This document shows, one piece after another, positions 55,441 to 64,000 of a DNA stretch of 64,000 nt. Each line of letters begins with the position of its first letter. The first letter of the stretch is position 1. This DNA is from Halichondria panicea. Its lineage: Eukaryota > Porifera > Demospongiae > Suberitida > Halichondriidae. A program made the position numbers and the translations under genes. The stretch is taken from the NCBI RefSeq assembly GCF_963675165.1, contig NC_087390.1, forward strand, positions 3,796,001-3,860,000, written 5' to 3'. Below the pieces are notes generated by a model. The model worked only from the letters and a program-made list of their open reading frames with translations, was not told the origin of the DNA and did not search any database.

Positions 55441-56654
55441 CTGTTGTTCTATGCAAGGACACAATTGGACTTAAGAAAGGCTTATTTACGTCAAGCTAAA
55501 TACTATCAGTCACCTATATCAGTCACCTATAACACAGCACAGCTGTCGACTACCTCCTCAGTCACCCAAGACAATCCTGTGTTTACACAATCGCACTTTT
55601 CTCCACGCACACCAATGCACAGTTCTCTTCACTAGACGAAAAATGTTCGGGAGATATTTGCATTCGCTAGCCTGCCATGCTGCATTAATGTTCAGAATTT
55701 GTTTAGAATTGGCACGGAAGCACGGAACAACACGAACGACAATTCCAGCAAGCTAAAGGCATATTGAAAAACACAACAATGCACAACATGTCATACCAAA
55801 TATTATCCAGAGGTTTGGTGGAAGGCATGGTGGGAAGGCATGTTCTGGGGGAGTGGAATTTTTGGATGGTAGTCACGAACTTCACTACAAAGAGACTGGC
55901 CCACAGCTAAACCACTTTCGCAATGCCATTATTGAGCTGGATTTAATTAACAAGTGGGAGTCCTATCAAGCGGACAGCTGCGTACTCACATCCGATACTA
56001 CAACCAACAAGGAACTGGCCACCATAAATGTTGCACAGTAATACAGTAATACCTACAAAATTAATGACATCAAAAACATTTTTCTCAATAGGCGCATCGC
56101 TTTTTAATAAACAAGAGGCCAGGTGGCGCATGCATGATCAGAATTCCGGTATTGTAAAATGTTATGTCGTATAGGCTCTAGATAAAGAAATCATGACTCG
56201 TATACATGTACATGATGCAAGCCTAGTTGGTCCCTCAGTGAATGTACAAAATTAATAGTCATCTTCCAACATGCCTAGATATAGAAGTATGAATGGCATT
56301 CCTACATGACATAATTTTATAATTAATAACAAGTTATAGCTACCAATAATTTCAAAGCTTCATACTATGCAACACTTACCTTGTAGGAGAGCTGTTAACT
56401 CGCACCTAAGACATAGCTAGTCTGTCTCTCGCTATACGCAAAAGTCACTATACCGTCGATCTACACTATTGTTCTTTAGCTAGCTAGCTAGCTGTCTATA
56501 TCTATATCTTTATCTATATTTATAATGGGCGTGTCGCTAAAAATAGCAAGCGCACGTGATTTTCGGAAGCTCCGCCCATTAATATTTGCAATCAAACTTG
56601 TAGCTTGCCTTAGGTACATTGAGCAGTGGTTTTGATTTCTGGGACACAGTTGGG
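55441..56654. other. No gene recognised
   Basis: Short frames; several short duplications (for example about 55507-55530). A GCTAGCTAGCTAGCT word lies near 56479. Confidence 0.35.
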
Positions 56655-56768
56655 CTGGGGGTGAGATCATGTTCTGCATCGGTATGATTGGGCTGAGGGT
56701 GGGAGGGTTTTGACTGTTCTGCATCAGTATGATTGGGCTGAGGGTGGGAGGGTTTTGAATGTTTTGCA
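56655..56768. repeat. Minisatellite, about 54-bp unit
   Basis: GATTGGGCTGAGGGTGGGAG and GGTTTTGA..GTTCTGCAT repeat about 2.5 times. On the minus strand the unit keeps an open frame (repeating NPPTLSPII), but nothing shows it is expressed. Confidence 0.75.
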
Positions 56769-59154
56769 TTGGGCTGGATCTTGCAGGGGCTGGGGAGAAT
56801 CAGACTTCGTCAGGTCGCTGTTGGTCGTTATAATAGGTGTTTTCGTTTTAAGTTCCTTTTTGTAGGTTCTGTTTGCGTCTATTCTTTTCTTGGGTGGTTC
56901 TTCAGTAGTTGTGCGTCTTCATCAGCTCAAACTTTTTGATGTCTTCTTCTTCTGTTCCTGTGAACAAAAAAAGATAGTAATTCTCTACACAGTACAGATA
57001 TTATAACGTGCTGTGCTGGATGTGCTTTTCTTGAACAACAGTGTGAAAGACCACTCGACAAGGAAAAATTTCTCTGTGTTTAATAGAGATTCTCTATTTA
57101 CTGTAGTTAATAACTACAGTGTATGTATTATAATCCAGACTGCACTGGCTGAACACACTCACTGTTTCGAAGCTGCTGACAGTTCCAATCAAAGAGTCCA
57201 AGGGTCCGGGTGTAGATCAATCATTTGTAGACCTGGAAATTAGACCTGGAAATGTAACCTGCATGGTTCCTTTCCAAGCACTGAAAGGCTACGAAAGCTA
57301 GCTAGCCACTCAGCAATTAATTTCACCCGTTTTTATCCCGTTTTTATCCCGTACAATGGTACGCACAACGGTGCGTGCGCACGCACGTTTATGAATAATA
57401 CCCTACCTACAGTTGTTTTTTCGACTCGTAAAAACGGAACGGTGCGTGCAACGGTACGGGACGGGAACTGAGGGCTCAGCACTCACTTTTCACAAATCAT
57501 CCTAGTTGTTGATATCTCTCTGCTTTGAATCGAATACAGTCGAGTCTACCTTGCTATAGCTAGCTAGCTAGATCGATCTTGTCTAGTCTCATGACTTTGA
57601 CCGAATGCAATTCTAAAAATAAACGCGCATTAAAATGCAGAAATAACTGCAGATATAACTGCCTTAACCCAGGGGCTACATGATGGGCGGAGATTATACC
57701 GATTATACCGAAAGTGGGCGTAACCCAAAATTTTTTTTTAATAATTTTAGTATTTTAATCTTTAACAGCCAAAAGACAGGCAGGAAGGCTACTACTGACT
57801 AGCCAGAAAGAGACATGAGACAGGCAGGAAGGCTACTAGGATCAAGTTAGGCTACTAGCTTCCATTCGTGTTTCAGAAGTTAGTATTAGAGGAGTTTTCG
57901 CCATTGTATGAAATAGTTTACAGTGGGATCAGACACAGTGTTATTAGAAGTTCAATTAATAGAAGTTCAAGAACATGTTAACTTCTCTTTTATAGATCTA
58001 GATCATAAACAATTCATTATACAAACAATTTAACATAATTATTGTATGTCTACTATAATGATGCAATTTTCTTGAACGTCCTCTTTGGTATATAGTGGTT
58101 CAGTGAACGTGCTACAGTCTGCCGATGTAAACTCTGAAGAAGCATCATCAGATGCACACAATCTGAGATTAAAAACAGTATCAGTTTGAGATAACAGTTA
58201 CCTTGGGTCTTCCACAACTGACACTTCCGTCGTTTATTCTCTCATAACTCTTCCCCAAAAACTTGCCGATCCATTCGTTGTACAATAGCATGTAGTAACA
58301 TTAAAGGGTCACTTCTAGCCTATATACATTTGCTACTTCAACACCTACACTTCCACAAAATCCCACAAGTGAAAGTCATGAGTGTGATAATAAATTTGTC
58401 AGCAAATACTACCATGGAGAGTCCATGGAGAGTCAATCACAAAGTTGCTACATTTAAAAAACACTTAACATACCACTGTACTTGTCTTCAATCTCAAACA
58501 GGCTGTACTTCTTTTTGGAGAGATAAAAAAATCCCACAATCCTCAGCCAGTCAAGGAAAGCTTAAAAAAAACTCCTTTAGTAGACACTTCTAGGTTAAGG
58601 TTACAACTATACTAGGTACTAAGAGCATAGTACTAACTGGCATAGCCCTGTGCAATATCCCTGAGGCCAAGGCACTTCTCTGTCCTTCTAAAAAGATGCC
58701 TTGCTTCAGTTACCGCTACAGCATTGCGTGGGCGTAGGCGAGACACGGATGGGCCGAAATTGTACGGAACTCTCAATTTTGCTATTTGTGACGATCCACT
58801 AGCTGGGTTTAGCAGGTAGTGACCTTAGTACATCTGTAGAATAGGTAAGATATGACTACTATTCTAATAAAGGTTCCTTTGCTCCCTTGGATCTCCCCCT
58901 GGATCCGCCACTGATCCGCCACTGACTCTACTTAGTAGTAGCTAGAACGCTAGGTGAGAAGAGAGCTGCAAAAATCGATCGTTTTTAACAACAATCATGG
59001 TCAATCATTACCCACTCTTTGAGCATGATTGTGGACTGCTATCTAGCACCTGCGGTGATTTTCAATAATGGATTATAATATTGACGACTATTACCAGAAA
59101 CTCGATTTTAAATTATTACCTACCATGTCAGGCCAAAGCCTGACCAGCCTGACC
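56769..59154. other. No gene recognised
   Basis: Notable small structures: ACTGTAGTTAATAACTACAGT (about 57097-57118, a perfect palindrome), GTGCGTGCGCACGCAC (about 57371-57386, a palindrome in a GTACG-rich stretch), and a duplicated GAGACAGGCAGGAAGGCTAC near 57772-57838. A plus frame near 58330-58593 has no recognised motif. Confidence 0.35.
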
Positions 59155-59890
59155 GCTTGCAATGCTACGGCCTTGCAATAGACCAGTTGCGCATAAGCCA
59201 TGAGGAATTTAATTAGCCGTGACGTCACGATTGGACTGCTCCGAAAAATTCAAATCAATGTAAAAATTGCACTGCATGCGCTTTGACCAGTGTTTTAAAG
59301 ATCTGTTTATATATTTAAACAACATACAGCTATTTCTACTGCATGTGGAGTTTGAAGTAGCTCTAGAAAGCAAGTTGAACTGGGCTAAAATCTGGAGTAA
59401 AGAGATGTCTGGCAAGCCTTTGTTTATGAAATGGTGACCTTTGTAGTAGAGAGTGGGAGTGGTTGGAAGTGTTAGAAGTCCAAGAACATGAAGTAAACGA
59501 GAGTCTTTAAAGACACTTTCTTCTGGTGATGCAAAAAACCTACCCAGTCGAATCCCAACTACTATCTACTCTGCTCTGGGAAGCAGTACAAAGAGGTATG
59601 GGGGCCCATCTTCTTCTAAACAGAGGCAGCAGATCTTGCCAGACATCTCTTTACTCCAGAATTTAGCCAGTTCAACTTACTGCAGTAGAAATTATTACTC
59701 TCCAGCTGTACGTTGTTTAAATAGATAAACATATTAAATAGATAAACATATCTTTATGATGCAGGTTAAAGCGCATGCGCATGCAGTGCAATTTTTACAT
59801 TGATTTGCCAGTGAAAGGAATTTTCCGGAGCAGCCCAGTAAATTAATTATCCTCATGGCTTATGCTCAACTGGTCTGTAGCAATTAATAC
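59155..59890. mobile_element. Foldback element, about 735 bp
   Basis: Arms 59155-59425 and 59630-59890 are inverted copies with indels. They share GACCAGTTG(C/A)GCATAAGCC, AAATCAATGTAAAAATTGCA, CTGCATGCG and GAGTAAAGAGATGTCTGGCA. The spacer is about 200 bases. Non-coding; no clear target duplication. Confidence 0.7.
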
Positions 59891-59933
59891 AGAGCAACTA
59901 TGCGGCATGAAGTCACCGTCATAACGTAAGCAC

Positions 59934-60985
59934 TGCTCTATCGGGTTTCCAGAGCAATAAAATGCCTAGCAACCAAATACAACAAGGAATAAAATGGTGC
60001 AACATGTGTTGCCATAACAACCACGGTTTCCACGGTTTATCATTTTAAATGCTCGGCCAGCGGTGAGATAAAATCCCAAAATTTTTTTTTATGGATCAGC
60101 CTAACGTAAGCTTGATTTTCACATCATATGAATGTAACAGTGCTAAGATATATCAATTTGAAGTACAATACGTACATGTATTACTATAATTATCGGTGAA
60201 CGATCTATGAAATTTACAAGCCACATAAAGACTGTTCATTACTGCTAATTCTATACTATACTATACTACTTGCCAGAGTCACACAGTGAGCCCTCCTCAG
60301 GTATATTAAGGACTGGGACCTTCAATTATTGCTGAATCAGCTAAAACGCAGCCACGCCCACGATTTTTAATATGTTTTGTGTGTAAAAATTTTGTGCAGC
60401 TACTGATCTTTTCTAGTTCTAAAAACGGTGTTCTAAACCTTCCTTTTAGCTCTTAATTCTTAGTGTAGTAGGTAGTTCAAAGGCTTAAGCAGACATATCT
60501 GCTGGGAGAGAGCCACTTCTTTGGCCAAAGGTGAGATTTTGCACAAAACTTAGTCTTACAGCTGACAATAAGTGACATTTTTATTTTTATAGGCTAATAA
60601 CTTACTCTAAATAGAACATGATGCTCTCTCCCAGCGGATATGTCTGCTTAAGCCTTTGAACTATCTACTACACTAGAGCTAAAAGGAAGGTTTAGAACAC
60701 CGTTTTTAGAACTAAAAAAGATAAGTAGCTGCACAAAATTTTTACACACAAAGCATATTAAAAATCGTGGGCGTGGCTGCGTTTTAGCTGATTCAGCAAT
60801 AATTGAAGGTCCCAGTCCCCTTAATATACCCGAGTCTCCTGGTCCATAGCGCTAGCGTCTAGGTCCATGTCATGCATGTCCTCAGCCCCAGACAGTTCAT
60901 CAGCGTCTGGCATAAAGCTGGTAGCCTTTGGGAGGTATCCTACTATCCCAAGTAAACAATCTAGCCATAGCTATAAACTTCGTGC
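59934..60985 (-). mobile_element. piggyBac-like element E, interrupted
   Basis: Reverse orientation of the D family: 3' region at 59934-60110 (GGTTTCCAGAGCAATA, CCACGGTT, CATTTTAAATGCTCGG), middle at 60110-60305, exon remnant at 60840-60935 (complement reads PDADELSG, HDMDLDA). Both terminal TTAA ends are lost. A foldback element sits at 60306-60836 inside the exon. Confidence 0.7.
60306..60836. mobile_element. Foldback element nested in element E
   Basis: Starts GGTATATTAAGGACTGGGAC and ends with the complement. The two halves are inverted copies over more than 200 bases each (GGTCCCAGTCC, CAGCAATAATTGAAGG, AAATCGTGGGCGTGGCTGC and CATATCTGCTGGGAGAGAG all pair). The central spacer is about 60-90 bases. 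Its position inside the exon shared by D, E and the element at 20735 shows it inserted after E. Confidence 0.75.
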
Positions 60986-61263
60986 AAATTTTTGTGCAGT
61001 ATTAATTTTTTGCAGTGGAGTTTACCTTCGCTTGCCTGGTCAGCCATAGGAGAGCAAGGAAGGGCGGGCTCAATGCAGAGAGGGGGAGTGGCTCAGTGGG
61101 GAGGAGCTGGAAGGAGCCAGTTTGTGGGAGTGGCAATTCCTGGGCAGCCCGTCCATTCGCACATACCAATGCAACGCATATACGCCATTGTTTTTTTTTT
61201 GCAGTTTAGTATGTTGCGGTAGTTATGGTGGTCATTCAGCAACCAATCAGATGGGACATATAT

Positions 61264-61370
61264 CAGTTAATGCACAGTGCCTCGGGGTTTATGACACACC
61301 ACCCCTCGGGCTCACCTCGTAGTCGGGAGGTTTACTGTCATAAACCCCTCTACACTGTGCATTAACTAAT
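61264..61370. repeat. Hairpin, arms GTTAATGCACAGTG / GGGTTTATGACA
   Basis: AGTTAATGCACAGTG...GGGTTTATGACA pairs with TGTCATAAACCC...CACTGTGCATTAACT around a loop of about 40 bases. Likely a small foldback MITE. Confidence 0.65.
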
Positions 61371-61675
61371 ACATATAATTATATGTACATGATATATATA
61401 ATTTATATAGTATGTACATGATATACAGTATGCATGATATAGTATGCATGATATAGCTACCATAAAAGCGCGTAATTTTCGGGGGACAAAATATTCGTGG
61501 TTCAGCAATATTGAGACATTTCGTGGATAATATTTTCGTGGTAGCAGTTTGATGAAACCACACCCATCCAATAATTACAATTAGAAAACGTAGCTAAGGC
61601 ATCTGGCTGCATGCTGGAACCTCTGTACCGTCTTGCAAGCTTGTCTAACTTGCAAGCTTGTCTAACATCATATTA

Positions 61676-62541
61676 TGGCTGTCTTTTTTGAAGTCAGAGC
61701 TATGATACGAGGATATCATGAGTACCAACACATTTGGAATGCTGTGATAGTAGCAATTCTCATGATCTCTATGCTGTGGCCATAATGAAGTCTGGAGTTG
61801 TCGTCGGGCATGTTCCACGCAAAATATCATCTATATGCACACTGTTTCTTCGACGTGGAGGAACCATGTATTGTACGGTTATAGGGATAAGGCACTATTC
61901 TGAAGATTTAGTGCAAGGTGGTCTTGAAATACCTTGTGTTCTACGCTTTGAAGGTAGCGAGTTTTATGCTTCTAAAGCTGAAATACTGATTAAATCTGCT
62001 CTTGGTTCTATTAAAAACGTATCCGAGCAATCTGATGTTGGTGCTGAAGCTGTGACAGTTAAAAAGAGAAAGTTGATGGATGATAAGCCGATGACTGTAC
62101 AGTGTCATCATGATTGAAAGGTGATAAGTTAAATGATCTCCACGTCAACTATGCTCAGAAGTTATTGAAAAGACAATTTCCCAACCTCAATGGGTTTCAA
62201 TCAACGCTCTTACAACAAAGGGGTGTAACTGAAAGTGCATTACAGTTACAGTACAGTTACAGCTACAAATCATACATTGCCGAGAAGACCACTGGATTGC
62301 AGCATCCACTATTGGTTGTAGAGCAAATGAGGTGAATGTATACGATTCTGTGATGTTTCATACGCGAAACACTAAAATGCAGCCTTTACAGAAACAAATT
62401 GGTGGGGCAGATTGTGGTCTGTTTGCCATAGCAGTAATTACCTCTATTGCATATGGCACTGATCCTTGCCAAACACATTTCAAGCAAGAAGATATGAGAA
62501 AACATATCCTGAAATGCTTTGGAGAGGAACACAAATTATGA
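61676..62541 (+). CDS. HIRAN-like plus Ulp1/C48 SUMO-protease-like protein
   Basis: The start at 61676 reads MAVFFEVRAMIRGYHEYQHI, then (after one frame change at about 61735) CDSSNSHDLYAVAIMKSG, VVVGHVPRKISSICTLFLRR and GGLEIPCVLRFEG, resembling a HIRAN-type domain. A basic KKRKL patch follows. The second half reads LNDLHVNYAQKLLKRQFPNL, IIHCREDHWIAAST (catalytic H), NEVNVYDSV (D), PLQKQIGGADCGLFAIAV (Q and C) and ends with a helix at 62541. H-D-Q-C in this order is the Ulp1/C48 cysteine protease triad plus oxyanion Gln; such enzymes cut SUMO-like modifiers. Frame changes at about 61735, 62115 and 62241-62262 (an 11-bp tandem duplication) split it; whether these are real is open. Confidence 0.65.
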
Positions 62542-62689
62542 TTGATCATGAACTTAAGTTGACTGCCTGTTACTTGTTTAATATATATACACATGCATGG
62601 AGTGGTCTTTATTTATTTTATGTTTTTCAGGCCGTAGAATCTTACTATACCCTTGTCCAACCTCCCAATGTCGTGCGTGCTTATATATA

Positions 62690-63886
62690 AAATTTTTCAA
62701 CTGCCAAAAATAGTCAAGTAAGTAATCAGCTGTAATACCCGCTCCAGTAAATCCGTTCTTTAATAATATCTGGATGTGATTTGAGGAACCATCTGGCCAC
62801 TAGTGGTTTAACAATGCTCAGTCTCAAATCTACAGGCTATTTGCTGCCTTAATCTGACGCATAAACACTTTGGCACATCTAACATCTAGGGGCTGTAAGC
62901 GATCAGTACTGTAAGCGATCAGTACAGTTGGCGGGTATATCGAAATTGCTTTTCTGCAGAAGCTCCAAAATTGCTGGTGTACATTGGCCCTTAAATTTGT
63001 CGTAAATAACCAGAGCATGACATAGGGCACAAGACAATATAGTCTTTCATCGTAAGTTCATTTGACCAATGATTTGGACTGTGGATTATATGCCAATCGG
63101 TTGGAAAATTGTACACAGGGTGGGTGGTATAACAGTTGCATAGGCAAGAAATCACCACTCATCGAGACCCCGAAAACAGCTGCCTTTTGTCATCAATCCC
63201 ACAAATCTCAACACGCTTAGATCCCATTGTCCAGGATGATACAGGGACATTCCTGTTAGGTCCCAATTGATAACTAGGTCCAAAGGGATACTCTCCATGC
63301 TGACACAGGCTTTGATGTCCAATAAAAATTGCTCTTTCTTGTCGATACCTTAGCCTTAGTGCTAGCCCTTCGTTTAACCATTCCCATTTCCCCACCATTT
63401 AGTATATGACCACCATTACAGGTAAGCATGTTGGCGTCTACACTTTTAACTATTCCTTCTGCACAAGCACCACGTTCTCGAAAGTTAGTTAAGTATTCCC
63501 GCACCGCACTTGCCTATCCATCTCCTCGCCAAGCAATAGTGGTCTACCTTTCTTGTTACACCTGTAGATCTACTTGATATCTTCTTTCTTCAATCCGATA
63601 TGCCAATCTCTCACAGTATTTTCTTTTAAAGCTGGAAATTCTTTATATAATTCCGAACCGCAGCAGTTACACCATTCTCTGCAGCAAAGACGGCTTTTTG
63701 CTTTTGGGTAAATTTGGCATAGAAGCCCCTAGTCTTAGTAACAGTAGTTGAGCTTGTAGACAGGTTTGATTCTTTTAAAAGTTCCCTCACTTTAGAATTG
63801 GCACCTAGAATGGAACTCTTTGGGATAGATCTTGCAAGTAGACCACGCTTTCCTCCTTGCTGAAGTATTTCCAAAGAGCCATTCAT
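62690..63886 (-). CDS. pogo/Tigger-like transposase
   Basis: The start at 63886 reads MNGSLEILQQGGKRG. Next comes the helix-turn-helix: YAKFTQKQKAVFAAENGVTA, FPALKENTVRDWHIGLKKED and KKGRPLLLGEEMDRQVREYL, then NGGHI and VKRRASTKAKVS. Catalytic core: CGIDDKRQL (first D), VFGVSMSGDFLPMQLLYHP, NHWSNELTMKDYI, LVIYDKFKGQCTPAILELLQ (second D region) and CTDRLQPLDV (the conserved pogo motif). The tail is KPLVARWFL...NGFTGAGITADYLL, to about 62690. Domain order and length (about 400 residues) fit a complete DDE_1 transposase. It is broken by a few single-base shifts and by a perfect 16-bp duplication at 62893-62924 within the TDRLQPLD region. Confidence 0.8.
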
Positions 63887-64000
63887 CAGAGAGCAGCCAC
63901 AGCGCAGCAGGCAGGTAAAAAATGTTATTCGTGGGATATTCGTGGTCCAGTGTTCAACCACGAAAACCACGAATATTTTGCCCCACGAAAATTACACGCT

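Larger units (their letters stand above)
61460..64000. mobile_element. pogo-type transposon with HIRAN/Ulp1 gene, runs off window
   Basis: TA at 61458-61459 is followed by CCATAAAAGCGCGTAATTTT. The last 40 bases of the window are the inverted counterpart (complement AGCGTGTAATTTTCG, then GGGGCAAAATATTCGTGG), so all but the outermost bases of the right end are present. Inside are a minus-strand pogo transposase (62690-63886) and a convergent plus-strand HIRAN plus Ulp1-like gene (61676-62541). TTCGTGG words are clustered near both ends (at least four on the left and four on the right), as expected for transposase-binding sites. Confidence 0.8.

Overview
The window looks like nuclear DNA from an early-branching, probably sponge-like animal. 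It is AT-rich, its genes are split by very short GT-AG introns (about 50-80 bases), it has an interstitial (CCCTAA)n tract of the metazoan telomere type, and it is packed with cut-and-paste DNA transposons, foldback elements and fragments of multicopy genes of a kind I associate with sponge and cnidarian genomes. The species call is inference. I saw no rRNA, tRNA, CRISPR array or bacterial-style operon.

Layout. 1-12 kb: dispersed repeats, a piggyBac-like MITE (1908-2799) and weak multi-exon minus-strand genes. 13.9-16.5 kb: a decayed pogo-like transposase followed by a BRCT-like gene whose last two visible exons are duplicated in tandem. 16.9-21.2 kb: a compound structure with a HIRAN-like coding region between 86-bp inverted repeats, a 1.6-kb palindrome of two opposed repeat units, and a second piggyBac-like element. 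21.6-24.2 kb: a Tc1/IS630-type transposase relic, then a MULE-type element (9-bp target duplication) carrying a SWIM zinc-finger gene. 30.3-34.7 kb: a Merlin transposon with two other elements nested in it, one carrying a RecQ-like helicase fragment and the other flanked by TTAA. 37.4-40.3 kb: degenerate tandem arrays, a piggyBac-like element with a telomeric tract, a CpG-rich palindrome cluster and a purine tract leading into an IRAK/Pelle-like kinase gene (40.35-43.1 kb) that carries a pogo-type MITE. 43.4-55.4 kb: an integrase-like fragment, several copies of one large lineage-specific gene family, more piggyBac-like ends, a Ty3/Gypsy relic and microsatellites. 59-61.4 kb: foldbacks and another nested insertion. 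61.46-64.0 kb: a pogo-type transposon running off the window end, with a transposase on the minus strand and a convergent HIRAN plus Ulp1/C48 SUMO-protease-like gene on the plus strand.

Two themes stand out. First, several class II elements carry accessory genes that are not transposases: HIRAN, Ulp1-type protease, SWIM zinc finger and RecQ-like helicase. The pogo/HIRAN/Ulp1 element is the best candidate for an undescribed system. Second, perfect short tandem duplications of about 8-17 bases occur throughout, inside unrelated genes. In four of them, disregarding one copy brings a conserved reading frame back into register. That is either a striking mutational process or an assembly artefact, and it must be settled before any gene here is called dead.

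Nearly all coding regions are broken by frameshifts, so most are listed as pseudogenes and their exon limits are approximate.
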